From the NCBI GenBank assembly GCA_018648645.1, contig JABGQS010000001.1:62001-126000 (forward strand): a DNA stretch of 64,000 nt. Direction: 5' to 3'. Position 1 is the first letter of the stretch, and each line of letters opens with the position of its first letter. This document shows, one piece after another, positions 23,022-31,619 of this stretch. Below the pieces are notes generated by a model, which saw only the letters and a program-made list of their open reading frames with translations, did not search any database and had not been told where the DNA came from. This DNA is from Clostridia bacterium. Its GTDB lineage: Bacteria; Bacillota; Clostridia; Christensenellales; SZUA-584. The position numbers were made by a program, and so were the translations under genes.

Positions 23022-24266
23022 ATGTCTTTAACAACGAAAGACATATACGAAATGACCTTTAAAAGGTCTAAAAAAGGGTTTGACGAGGACGAGGTAGATA
23101 AGTTTTTGGACCAGATTATTGACGAACTCAAGGCAAAACAAAACGAGATCGATTCTCTGAAAGAAGAGATCAAAGTTGTTAGAGACCTTGAAACCAATAT
23201 CAAAGGGACCGAAGACACCATCATGAACACGCTTGTGTCGGCACAGAAATCTTCTGAGCGAATCCTTCGGGAGGCGGCAAGGAAGGCCGAGCTGCTGATC
23301 GACAACGCAGAAAACACAGCAAAACAAAAGAGCGAGTCGATGAAACACGAGCTGATTGTTTTGGAAAGAAAGCTTGCTGCCATTAAGCAAAGCGCATACA
23401 ACTATGCCATGAGCTTTACAGAAATGGTCAACATACAAGCGACTTCGTTTGAGAAGACGTACCAAAGCTATTTTGGCGATATGGACGCGTATTCGAGCGG
23501 CGGAATCAACTTTGATGCGCTGGAGAGAATTGACAATGACATCTCGAAAGACATTGAGGAAATTGTCAGCAGCGATACAGTTGACGACGCGCCGGAAAAG
23601 GCGGATCAGCTTGCGGTTGAATGGAACATACCGGACAATGATGAAAACCAGGCGCTGGAAGCGCAAGAGCCTTTAGCTCCAATGGAGCAAATGGAGGAAC
23701 TTGTTCCGCTTGAAAAAGCCGAGGTAGAACCAACTTTGTCGGAAAAGGCTGAGGAAGAGTCAATAGTGTTCGAGAAAGTGGAAGAGGAAGAGCCAACGGT
23801 GTTCGAGAAGGTGGCAGAGGAAGAGCCCGAGAAGCTTGAGAAGGTGGATATAGAACCCGAAGAGCCTGTAGCCGAAGAGCCTGTAGCCGAAGAGCCCGCA
23901 GCCGAAGAGCCCGCAGCCGAAGAGCCCGCAGCCGAAGAGCCCGCAGACGAAGAGCCCGCAGCCGACGAGCCGAAAGCCGAGGAACCGAAAGCGGAGGAAC
24001 CAAAAGCGGAGGAGCAGAAAGCCGAAGAGCCGGCAGAGGAACGCAAACCGGTCGATGGCATGCCGCTTAACGAGATCAATCAAGTTTTGACCGATATCGA
24101 AGTGGACGGTGACGAACCTGCCGACGCTGACAAGACAAAGTTTGACGATTATTCGTGGCTGTATGGCGAAGACGAGAAGAAAGAAAAAAGTGACTTTGAG
24201 CTATCGTTCAAAGACCCAAAAGAAGGACAGGAACTAAAGTCCTTGATAGACGACGTAATCGAATAA
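23022..24266 (+). CDS. divIVA: DivIVA domain protein with long acidic repeat region
   Basis: DivIVA proteins bind negatively curved membrane at poles and septa. The 414-residue product, from the ATG at 23022 with AAAGGGG upstream, begins with the lipid-binding domain (MSLTTKDIYEMTFKRSKKGF). A coiled coil follows to about residue 150. Residues of about 220-345 are acidic and low in complexity, with pentapeptide repeats of the EEPAA/EEPKA type. A short ordered-looking C-terminus follows. Typical DivIVA is 160-250 residues, so the tail is an extra scaffold or spacer. It is last of the yggS-sepF-divIVA group and is followed by a terminator. Confidence 0.9.
   Translation: MSLTTKDIYEMTFKRSKKGFDEDEVDKFLDQIIDELKAKQNEIDSLKEEIKVVRDLETNIKGTEDTIMNTLVSAQKSSERILREAARKAELLIDNAENTAKQKSESMKHELIVLERKLAAIKQSAYNYAMSFTEMVNIQATSFEKTYQSYFGDMDAYSSGGINFDALERIDNDISKDIEEIVSSDTVDDAPEKADQLAVEWNIPDNDENQALEAQEPLAPMEQMEELVPLEKAEVEPTLSEKAEEESIVFEKVEEEEPTVFEKVAEEEPEKLEKVDIEPEEPVAEEPVAEEPAAEEPAAEEPAAEEPADEEPAADEPKAEEPKAEEPKAEEQKAEEPAEERKPVDGMPLNEINQVLTDIEVDGDEPADADKTKFDDYSWLYGEDEKKEKSDFELSFKDPKEGQELKSLIDDVIE
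23866..23960 (+). repeat. 15-bp tandem repeats within divIVA
   Basis: The unit GCCGAAGAGCCCGCA and close variants repeat about six times in frame, encoding AEEPA pentapeptides. Degenerate units continue to about 24040. Copy number is likely to vary between strains. Confidence 0.85.
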
Positions 24267-24289
24267 CAAACAGTTAGGTAAATGCATTT

Positions 24290-24325
24290 GTCTGCATAAG
24301 AATCTTATGCGGACTGTTTGCTTTT
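24290..24325 (+). terminator. Terminator after divIVA
   Basis: An 11-bp stem with one G-T pair (GTCTGCATAAG / CTTATGCGGAC, loop AAT) spans 24290-24314 and is followed by a T-rich run (TGTTTGCTTTT). Confidence 0.75.
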
Positions 24326-24452
24326 GAGCTTGCTGTGAAAAGCGAAGCATGATTGTTGAAATTGGATACATATGATTGAGTTTTGAGCCATTTTCGTGAC
24401 TCTTTGCTTAATAGATATTTAACAATTTCATAATGGTTATATCCATATTGTT

Positions 24453-24461
24453 TGTTATAAT
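24453..24461 (+). promoter_or_regulatory. Extended -10 promoter for the glycosyltransferase gene
   Basis: TGTTATAAT supplies an extended -10 (TATAAT at 24456-24461). The matching -35 is poor. It lies 72 bases before the ATG. Confidence 0.45.
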
Positions 24462-24533
24462 AGTCAGGGAAAGATGCTAGGTATGTGTGCGCGCCTGTTT
24501 TAGTATTGATAAAGAGGAGAGAAGGCTTTATTT

Positions 24534-25706
24534 ATGAGAATGACAGTTGGGCTATTTAATGAGTCGTTTGCACCCGTTGTCGACGGCGTTGCGAACGTTG
24601 TCGAGAACTATGCTTATTGGATAGATCAGAAACATGGCGACAGCATTGTTGTTACGCCGAAATTCCCCGGCGCGGTGGATGACTATGAGTTCGGGGTAAA
24701 GAGATATTCGTCGGTGAGGGTACCAACAAGACCTGAGTATCGTTTTGGGCTGCCCAAAATGGATGCGCCTTTTTGGCGAGACCTGATGAATACGGAGTTT
24801 GATATCGTTCATGCGCACAGTCCGTTTGGGTCGGGCAGCGCTGCAAAGACGTGTGCAAAGAGGCTTGATGTTCCGTTTGTAGCGACATTCCATTCAAAGT
24901 TTAGAGAGGATTTTAAGGCGGGGTTTAAGCTGGATGTCATCGTTAACTCAATATTATCGAAAATAGTGGAATTCTATGAGTCGGCTGACGAAGTGTGGGT
25001 GGTTAATGAAAGCTCTGTCGACACGCTGCGTGAGTATGGATATAAGGGCGACGTGCAAATCATGGAAAATGGCTGCGATATTGCTGTGCAGCATCCATCC
25101 AAAGAGTCAAACGAACAGATAGATGAGATGTTTTCGCTTAGTGCAGAAACACCGTTGTTTATGTATATCGGGCAGCACACATGGCAAAAGAATCTAAAAA
25201 TGGTGATGAAATCGCTGAAAATACTTCGCGATAGCGGCACTGATTTTCATATGGTGTTTATCGGTGACGGCGCAAAACGGCGTGAGATGGAGCACATGAG
25301 CGCGAATTATGGATTGGATAACAACGTGACGTTTGCCGGCAAGATTTACGACCGTGACATTGTATCGAAGATATATCTGCGAAGCAGCGCGATGCTGTTT
25401 CCGTCAACGTATGATACTTCGTCGCTGGTGCCCAAAGAAGCGGCAGCGTGCGGGTGTCCGACGGTGTTTGTGCGAGGCGCAAGCACAGCGCAGGGCATCA
25501 CGGAGAAAAACGGTTTCTTGATTGAAGACACTGCACAGAGCCTTGCGCAAACGGCGCAGTATATCGCGGAGAATAAATCTGCCGCCAAAAAAGTGGGCAA
25601 CCACGCGCGCAAAAGTGTTTATCGAAGCTGGGAAGACGCAGTTGAGGTTGCCACGAGCAGATACGAGTATTTGATTGAGCAAAAGAAGCTAACGAAAACG
25701 GATTAG
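24534..25706 (+). CDS. GT4-family glycosyltransferase, probable glycolipid synthesis
   Basis: A 390-residue GT-B glycosyltransferase without a membrane span. The N-terminal acceptor domain has NESFAPVVDGVANVVENYA and FDIVHAHSPFGSG. The C-terminal domain begins near LFMYIGQHTWQKNLKM and holds the nucleotide-sugar motif region PKEAAACGCPTVF. This resembles enzymes that glycosylate diacylglycerol or phosphatidylinositol. It is first of a group with UDP-galactopyranose mutase (15 bases later) and two membrane proteins, so a glycolipid or surface glycan role is likely. Donor and acceptor cannot be fixed. Confidence 0.85.
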   Translation: MRMTVGLFNESFAPVVDGVANVVENYAYWIDQKHGDSIVVTPKFPGAVDDYEFGVKRYSSVRVPTRPEYRFGLPKMDAPFWRDLMNTEFDIVHAHSPFGSGSAAKTCAKRLDVPFVATFHSKFREDFKAGFKLDVIVNSILSKIVEFYESADEVWVVNESSVDTLREYGYKGDVQIMENGCDIAVQHPSKESNEQIDEMFSLSAETPLFMYIGQHTWQKNLKMVMKSLKILRDSGTDFHMVFIGDGAKRREMEHMSANYGLDNNVTFAGKIYDRDIVSKIYLRSSAMLFPSTYDTSSLVPKEAAACGCPTVFVRGASTAQGITEKNGFLIEDTAQSLAQTAQYIAENKSAAKKVGNHARKSVYRSWEDAVEVATSRYEYLIEQKKLTKTD

Positions 25707-25720
25707 CTAAGGAGGACGTT

Positions 25721-26815
25721 TTGCAGTATAAGTATGTAATAGTAGGTGCCGGAATTACCGGCCTGACGATTGCGCAAAAAATCGCATCAGAGCTTGATGA
25801 GAAGGTGCTTGTGATTGAGAAAAGAGGGCACATCGGCGGCAATTGCTATGATTATTATGAGCAAAGCGGTGTGTTGGTTCACAAATACGGACCGCATATT
25901 TTCCATACGACGAGCAAACGTGCGTATGATTATTTGTCGCAATTCACAAAATGGAATGACTATCAGCATCGCGTATTAACGTATGTTGACGGAAACCTTT
26001 TGCCGATGCCGATTTGCGCGCGCACCATCAACATGCTGTACAATTTAAACCTTAGTACGCAGGAAGTTGAAGGATTTTTGAAGGGTGTTGCGGACAGTAG
26101 CAGAGAGATTAAAACGAGCGAAGACGTCGTTATCAGCAAAGCCGGAGAGTACATATACGAAAAGTTCTTTAGACACTACACCAAGAAGCAGTGGGACATG
26201 TACCCAAGCGAGCTTGACCCAAGCGTTATTTCCAGAGTGCCCATAAGATATAACACGGACGAGCGGTATTTTACCGACCAGTATCAGGGCATGCCGTCCG
26301 CCGGATACGCGCACATGTTTGGTAACATGGTGAAAAGCGAAAACATCAAGATTCTGCTGAACACTGACTATAAAGAAGTTATTGGGGATATCGAATATGA
26401 CAAGCTCATTTACACCGGACCGATCGACTATTTCTTCGATTATACATTTGGCAAGCTGAAATATCGTAGCATTGATGTTGTTTTTGAAACGAAAGATACG
26501 TGCGATTATCAACCGGCGAGCGTGGTAAACTATCCGAACGATTATGATTTTACACGGATTACCGAGTTTAAAAAGTTGACTTGGCAAAAGCACGATAAAA
26601 CGGTGATTTGTAAAGAGTATCCGACATGGGAAGGCGACCCGTACTATCCTGTGCCGATTGATGCGCAGAAGAAGCTATATGCGCAGTATAAAGAGAAAGC
26701 TGACGCGAGCAAGAATGTGGTGTTTGCCGGGCGGCTTGCAGAGTATAAATACTATAATATGGACGCAGCACTCTTAAGCGCGCTGGAGTTGTTTGACACG
26801 CAGATAAATGTGTAG
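25721..26815 (+). CDS. glf: UDP-galactopyranose mutase
   Basis: Converts UDP-galactopyranose to UDP-galactofuranose using reduced FAD, for galactofuranose-containing glycans. The 364-residue protein has the FAD motif VGAGITGLTIAQ (residues 7-18), then VIEKRGHIGGNCYDYYEQSG, HKYGPHIFHTTSKRAYDYL and KYYNMDAALLSALELF, all typical. TTG at 25721 is the start with AGGAGG upstream. It is coupled to the preceding GT4 gene. No recognisable galactofuranosyltransferase is adjacent unless that GT fills the role. Confidence 0.95.
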   Translation: MQYKYVIVGAGITGLTIAQKIASELDEKVLVIEKRGHIGGNCYDYYEQSGVLVHKYGPHIFHTTSKRAYDYLSQFTKWNDYQHRVLTYVDGNLLPMPICARTINMLYNLNLSTQEVEGFLKGVADSSREIKTSEDVVISKAGEYIYEKFFRHYTKKQWDMYPSELDPSVISRVPIRYNTDERYFTDQYQGMPSAGYAHMFGNMVKSENIKILLNTDYKEVIGDIEYDKLIYTGPIDYFFDYTFGKLKYRSIDVVFETKDTCDYQPASVVNYPNDYDFTRITEFKKLTWQKHDKTVICKEYPTWEGDPYYPVPIDAQKKLYAQYKEKADASKNVVFAGRLAEYKYYNMDAALLSALELFDTQINV

Positions 26816-27027
26816 AAGGGCGCGGTACGGCGAGTTATGGTTGACTATGCTGATGAAAAAGCGTAGTTTATCAAAAGAGATGAAGTAGCAGACGCAGCAC
26901 GGAGAAAAGGACGCGGGCGTCACATTGCCTTGATTATTTGGACAAAGTTTGATATTCTTGAAAACTGAGCAACACATAGGGTTATTAATCACAGCAGGGC
27001 TGATTACAGCCAGCAAAGTGGGGCGGA

Positions 27028-28089
27028 ATGAAGAGCAAGAAAAAAACGTCAATTCTACGATTTGTATATATTGGGGCAACCATTCTTGTAATTGTACTGA
27101 TTGGTATTTTTACGGTGGATGTAGAAGAGATGGAAGCTGCGTTTACTGTGCTTAACCTACGATGGATGTTCGCCTGTGTTGGCTGCTTGTTTCTATATTG
27201 GCTTACGGATGCGGTGCTGCTTAATGACATCACTTCATATATGTACAAACGCGAGTCGTTTTGGCACTCGCTAAAAGTGGGAATTGTTGGGCTGTATTAT
27301 GGAGCGCTTACGCCGTTTGCAACGGGTGGACAGCCGATGCAGGTTGTGTATATGCGCAGGAATCGCATGCCGGTGGGCACAGCAACATGCATCGTCGGCG
27401 TCAAGTTCGTAGTGTACGAGTTGTCGCTATGTGCGCTTTTTATTACTGCTATGGTGCTTTATGGCCCGGAGCTTTATGCGCAGCCGGGCGCGATGTTTTG
27501 GTTTGCGATCCTGGGGTTTGTTGTAAACGCTTCTGCAGTTTTCTTTATTATAATGACGCTGGTCAACAAGACGCTGGTTTCTCGTATCGGCAATGCGCTG
27601 ATACGCTTTTTCAGTAAAATAAAAATTATCCGCAAACCGGAAAAAGCACAGCACAACTTTGAGCACACTATCAATGACTACCATTCGGCGGCAGAATATA
27701 TCGCGCATCATAAGCTAAGAGCAATCGGTTCGTTTTTTATTTCTGTGGTTAATCTACTGTTCTTTTTCGCAGTACCGTACTTTATATATATGGCATTTGG
27801 TGCTCCGGGCGGCAAAGCTGTCCAAGACATCATTGCGCTTCAGGCGTTCCTTTATATTGCGATATCGTTTGTGCCGACCCCCGGAAGCGCAGTCGCGGCA
27901 GAAGGTGGATTCCACGCTATATTCTCGGCAATATTTGGCGCGGGTGCTGTGTTTGCGCCCATGCTGATATGGCGGTTTTTAACGTACTATCTCATGCTTA
28001 TCGTTGGCAGCATCGTTGTAGTGTTTGACGAAGTGTTTGCGATAAGACGGGCAGGCAAAGACGTAGAAGAAGAAACTGAATCAGAGTAG
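27028..28089 (+). CDS. Lysylphosphatidylglycerol synthase TM-domain family protein
   Basis: A 353-residue polytopic membrane protein with about eight hydrophobic segments, of the LPG_synthase_TM (YbhN/AglD-like) family. Diagnostic segments are YYGALTPFATGGQPMQVVYM (near residues 90-110) and FVPTPGSAVAAEGGFHAIF. It lacks the soluble acyltransferase domain of MprF, so it should not make lysyl-phosphatidylglycerol by itself. Stand-alone members are thought to move or modify lipid-linked molecules. It follows glf after a 212-base gap in which I see no gene or clear terminator. Confidence 0.85.
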   Translation: MKSKKKTSILRFVYIGATILVIVLIGIFTVDVEEMEAAFTVLNLRWMFACVGCLFLYWLTDAVLLNDITSYMYKRESFWHSLKVGIVGLYYGALTPFATGGQPMQVVYMRRNRMPVGTATCIVGVKFVVYELSLCALFITAMVLYGPELYAQPGAMFWFAILGFVVNASAVFFIIMTLVNKTLVSRIGNALIRFFSKIKIIRKPEKAQHNFEHTINDYHSAAEYIAHHKLRAIGSFFISVVNLLFFFAVPYFIYMAFGAPGGKAVQDIIALQAFLYIAISFVPTPGSAVAAEGGFHAIFSAIFGAGAVFAPMLIWRFLTYYLMLIVGSIVVVFDEVFAIRRAGKDVEEETESE

Positions 28090-28270
28090 CACATATTGAT
28101 TAGTGTAGTATAGTATATCTTTAATAGCGATTATTATATTGAACTCAAATTCATTGTATCGTTTCGTTTTTTTATTTACGGTTCCCTATATAAATGATAA
28201 AAATCAGCACATAGTGGTCAATATTGAGATTATAGTATGCAACTACTTTTATTCCTTGGAGGTAATATGG

Positions 28271-29650
28271 GTGAAAGAATCAACGAGATTTAAAACTCTT
28301 TATATCAAAATGCTAAAACACCCGTATTTGTCTATTATAATTTTCGGTACCATTGTGTTTATTATGCACTTGTTTATTACGCCCGATTTCGCGGATGATA
28401 TTTGGTTTGCTAATGCGTTTTCAGATTTTAATAACAACCCTTTTTCCTACTCTATCGTAAGATATAATACGTGGACATCACGGACTTTGATAGAATTGCT
28501 GATTTTATTATGTGTCAAAACTCCTGCAATTATATGGAGAATTCTAGATACTTCGATGATGATTATAATAGCAGTGTTTATATCTAAAATATTGGCTGAG
28601 GATAAAAATCGAGCCCAAATTAATATAGTCGTTGCATCTCTGCTGATGTTATTTCCGTTTGCCATTTTAAGCTCTGCCGGCTGGATAGCGACCACCGTTA
28701 ATTACACGTGGTCATTGGCTTTTGGGTTGATTGCCATATATCCACTGAGCAAAATAATGAGAGGAAAAAGAATAAGAGTTTACGAATTCTTTGTATATAT
28801 ACCCGCACTGTTAGTCGGAGCGAACCAGGAGCAGATGTTCATTATCCTTTTTGCGGTTTACTTAATCTTTACTGTGTATCTTTTTTCAAAAAAGCGAATA
28901 AATAAATTTGTTTTAGTGCAGCTTGGTTTATGTTTGCTTAGCTTAATAAACATTCTGATTTGTCCGGGGAACGCTAATCGGGTTGCCGCAGAAATAGGGA
29001 GATGGCTGCCGCAGTTTGCGAACTTTTCGTTTTTGCACAGGGCCGAACTTGGTTTGTCTGTCAGCTTGGCTAGCATTTTTTTAAATAACAATTTGCTGTT
29101 TCTGTTGCTAACGTTCTTCGTATTCGTTTTGGTTTGGCAAAAAAAAGATAGGATTATTTACAAAGTTATCGCTGCTGTACCGGTGGGGTTCGCTATAATG
29201 TTTCTAGCCTTACGACAGTTCATATTTTCGGATATACAAATCATAAAAAGCTTGTTTAGTATAGGTTCGGGAGATTGGATAGCAAACTCGCAGGTGGTAT
29301 TCTCTCTAAAAACTTACGCTGTTTTGTTGACTATGATTTTTGTTCTCTTGACTTTGCTGATATCAGTTTACAGGATACTATCCGGAACGTTGAAACCTTG
29401 GCTGGCTATAGGTGTTTTATCGGCAGGCTTTGTTACAAAGTTCATAATGGGCTTTTCTCCAACGATATGGGCGTCAAGCGAGAGGACATCAACGTTTCTG
29501 CTGATATCGATTATTGCTTGCATAACTATATTGCTAAGGAAATGGAACTTTAACGATAAAAGCATGACACAACTTATGCTTATTATCACTGTTTTATTTG
29601 GTGTATACGGAGCTATTGTAAATCTCGTTTTTGTATTGCAGTTACGATAA
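28271..29650 (+). CDS. Polytopic membrane protein, DUF6056-like
   Basis: A 459-residue protein with about eleven hydrophobic segments. The GTG at 28271, with TTGGAGG eight bases upstream, is preferred over an ATG at 28139 that would add an atypical non-conserved leader. An acidic DD in the first loop (FADDIWFANAF) recalls GT-C-type glycosyltransferases such as the DUF6056 group. The gene is A+T-rich with many ATA and TTA codons unlike its neighbours, suggesting recent acquisition. By position it may add or transport a surface sugar; this is inference only. Confidence 0.65.
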   Translation: MKESTRFKTLYIKMLKHPYLSIIIFGTIVFIMHLFITPDFADDIWFANAFSDFNNNPFSYSIVRYNTWTSRTLIELLILLCVKTPAIIWRILDTSMMIIIAVFISKILAEDKNRAQINIVVASLLMLFPFAILSSAGWIATTVNYTWSLAFGLIAIYPLSKIMRGKRIRVYEFFVYIPALLVGANQEQMFIILFAVYLIFTVYLFSKKRINKFVLVQLGLCLLSLINILICPGNANRVAAEIGRWLPQFANFSFLHRAELGLSVSLASIFLNNNLLFLLLTFFVFVLVWQKKDRIIYKVIAAVPVGFAIMFLALRQFIFSDIQIIKSLFSIGSGDWIANSQVVFSLKTYAVLLTMIFVLLTLLISVYRILSGTLKPWLAIGVLSAGFVTKFIMGFSPTIWASSERTSTFLLISIIACITILLRKWNFNDKSMTQLMLIITVLFGVYGAIVNLVFVLQLR

Positions 29651-29705
29651 AGGACCACGTTCAATATATTGTTTATCAATAAATTTAACTTTTTGGGGTT
29701 TTTAG

Positions 29706-29734
29706 TTGATAAATAAAAAACCGTGTGCTATAAT
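29706..29734 (+). promoter_or_regulatory. Promoter of rpsB-tsf
   Basis: TTGATA (29706-29711) and TATAAT (29729-29734) are 17 bases apart. It leaves an untranslated leader of about 98 bases before rpsB. Confidence 0.85.
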
Positions 29735-29751
29735 GCGGAATGAATGTCACA

Positions 29752-29815
29752 CCATCGTGGATTTGTGCAGTCGTGCCCAAATATTCTGGGTTATGCATCA
29801 AAGACGAAGCGATGG
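29752..29815 (+). promoter_or_regulatory. Structured rpsB leader, candidate S2 autoregulatory RNA
   Basis: One long irregular hairpin is visible. CCATCG (29752-29757) pairs with CGATGG (29810-29815). Inside, TTTG-TGCA pairs with TGCA-T-CAAA (29762-29769 with 29794-29802), and GCCCA pairs with TGGGT around a 7-base loop (29775-29791). The outer stem ends 14 bases before the GAGGAGG ribosome site. Confidence 0.55.
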
Positions 29816-29839
29816 GAGGTATAAAAACGAGGAGGAAAC

Positions 29840-30880
29840 ATGGCAGTAATTTCAATGAAACAGCTACTTGAAGCTGGTGTTCACTTTGGGCACCAAACAA
29901 GACGATGGAACCCCAAGATGAAAAAGTATATCTTTACCGAACGTAATGGTATCTACATCATCGACCTGCAAAAGACGGTCAAGATGGTAGAACAGGCGTA
30001 TTTTTTTGTGCGCGATGCGGTTATGGAAGGCAAAACAGTACTTTTCGTCGGAACAAAAAAGCAGGCTCAGGAGTCTGTTGAACTGGAAGCAAAGCGGTGC
30101 GGCATGTTTTACGTCAGCCAAAGATGGCTCGGCGGAATGCTTACCAACTACAAGACAATGCGTAGTCGCGTACGCAGGCTAGAGAAGATCGAGAGAATGG
30201 AAGAGAGCGGTGAGTTTGAGCTTCTGCCAAAGAAGGAAGTTATCAAGCTGCGTCACGAATATGAAAAACTGAACAGAAACCTTGGCGGAATCAGAGACAT
30301 GAAGGAACTGCCGGGCGTAATGTTTGTTGTAGATCCACGAAAAGAGAGAATCGCTATTGCAGAAGCGCGTGCACTTGGAATACCAATTGTGGGTATTGTT
30401 GATACGAACTGTGATCCGGACGAAATTGATGTTATTATCCCCGGAAACGACGATGCAATTCGTGCAGTAAAGCTACTATCGTCAAAAATGGCGGATGCGT
30501 GCATCGAAGCCAAGCAGGGTGAGCAGATGGAAGAAGCTGCACCGGCAGTAGCACCAGCGCCAGCGGCACCAGCACCAGCTCCGGCAGCGGCACCTGCACC
30601 AGCGGCACCAGCGGCTGCGGCACCAGTACCGGCAGCACCAGCACCTGTGGCGGAACCTGTGGTTGAAGCAGTAGCAGAAGCGCCGGTAGTAGCAGAAGCG
30701 CCGGTAGTAGCAGAAGCGCCGGTAGTAGAAGAGCCAAAAAAGGCAGCGCCAAAAAAGGCAGCTGCTAAGAAGGCAGCACCGAAAAAAGCAGCACCGAAAA
30801 AAGCAGCTGCTAAGAAGACTGTAGCAAAAAAAGAAGAACCGGTTGAAGAACCTGCAGCGCCGGAGCCGGCAGCAGAATAA
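29840..30880 (+). CDS. rpsB: 30S ribosomal protein S2 with long C-terminal extension
   Basis: Residues 1-232 form an ordinary S2 protein ([62 protein letters not shown]), which binds late to the small subunit near S1. Residues 233-346 are an added low-complexity tail: a Pro/Ala-rich part, a VVAEAP triplet repeat, then a lysine-rich [12 protein letters not shown] stretch resembling histone H1 tails, and an acidic end. Bacterial S2 is usually 230-260 residues. The ATG has GAGGAGG. tsf follows, the universal order. Confidence 0.95.
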   Translation: MAVISMKQLLEAGVHFGHQTRRWNPKMKKYIFTERNGIYIIDLQKTVKMVEQAYFFVRDAVMEGKTVLFVGTKKQAQESVELEAKRCGMFYVSQRWLGGMLTNYKTMRSRVRRLEKIERMEESGEFELLPKKEVIKLRHEYEKLNRNLGGIRDMKELPGVMFVVDPRKERIAIAEARALGIPIVGIVDTNCDPDEIDVIIPGNDDAIRAVKLLSSKMADACIEAKQGEQMEEAAPAVAPAPAAPAPAPAAAPAPAAPAAAAPVPAAPAPVAEPVVEAVAEAPVVAEAPVVAEAPVVEEPKKAAPKKAAAKKAAPKKAAPKKAAAKKTVAKKEEPVEEPAAPEPAAE

Positions 30881-30912
30881 GTAATTACTCAGGAAAAGGA
30901 GAATATATATAT

Positions 30913-31560
30913 ATGATTAGTGCAAGTGATGTAAAAACACTGAGAGAGAAAACAGGCGCAGGAATGATGGATTGTAAAAACGCGCTTGTTGAAACAGATG
31001 GATGTATAGATGATGCGGTTGTAGCACTGCGCGAGAAGGGACTGGCGTCGGCAGCAAAGAAAGCCGGACGTATTGCAGCAGAAGGCGTTGTTGAGAGCTA
31101 CATACACATGGGCGGAAAAATCGGCGTTTTGGTCGAGGTAAACTGCGAGACTGACTTTGTAGCAAAGACGCCGGCATTCGTTGATTTCGTCAAGGATGTT
31201 GCAATGCAGATAGCAGCAGCAAAGCCTACGTTCTTATCCAGCGATGAAGTTCCGGCAGATGAGATTGAAAAAGAAAAAGAGATACTGCGAGCTCAGGCGC
31301 TTAACGAAGGCAAACCCGAAAAAATCGTCGACAAAATGGTTGAGGGCAGAATCAAGAAGTACTTCAAGGAAGTGTGCCTGCTTGAGCAGCCGTTTGTAAA
31401 GGACCCTGACAAAACAGTAGCGACGCTGGTTATGGAGAAGACTGCTGAAATCGGCGAAAAAATTGATATCAGAAGATTCACTCGTTATGAAATGGGTGAG
31501 GGACTCGAAAAGCGGCAGGATGATTTTGTAGACGAAGTGATGAAGCAAACATCTAAATAA
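30913..31560 (+). CDS. tsf: Elongation factor Ts
   Basis: Nucleotide-exchange factor that recharges EF-Tu with GTP. The 215-residue protein has the N-terminal UBA-like domain ([24 protein letters not shown]), the signature [16 protein letters not shown] and [20 protein letters not shown]. It is the short type with a single core subdomain, common in Clostridia. It lies 32 bases after rpsB with an AAAGGAG site. A strong hairpin terminator follows, separating it from pyrH. Confidence 0.96.
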   Translation: MISASDVKTLREKTGAGMMDCKNALVETDGCIDDAVVALREKGLASAAKKAGRIAAEGVVESYIHMGGKIGVLVEVNCETDFVAKTPAFVDFVKDVAMQIAAAKPTFLSSDEVPADEIEKEKEILRAQALNEGKPEKIVDKMVEGRIKKYFKEVCLLEQPFVKDPDKTVATLVMEKTAEIGEKIDIRRFTRYEMGEGLEKRQDDFVDEVMKQTSK

Positions 31561-31570
31561 GACTAACTTT

Positions 31571-31603
31571 GGGAGAGCGGCAGAGATGCGCTCTCCCTTT
31601 TTT
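31571..31603 (+). terminator. Terminator between tsf and pyrH
   Basis: GGGAGAGCG (31571-31579) pairs perfectly with CGCTCTCCC (31589-31597), followed by six T. The pyrH ribosome site begins immediately after. Confidence 0.85.
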
Positions 31604-31619
31604 AAAAAGGAGAGATAGC

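Noticed and set aside
23866..24040. CRISPR-like tandem repeats
   Set aside because: The 15-bp units are contiguous, in frame within divIVA and have no unique spacers. They encode a low-complexity protein tail.
26816..27027. A gene or RNA in the 212-base gap after glf
   Set aside because: No frame has a ribosome site with a plausible product, and I could not fold a convincing terminator or tRNA there.
28139..28270. ATG at 28139 as start of the DUF6056-like gene
   Set aside because: It has no ribosome site and adds a peptide unlike the family. GTG at 28271 has TTGGAGG at the right distance and places the first membrane helix near the N-terminus.
30541..30830. Repeat array in rpsB as a mobile or CRISPR element
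   Set aside because: The repeats are in frame, of varied length and encode the Ala/Pro/Lys tail of S2; the stop codon and downstream tsf are intact.
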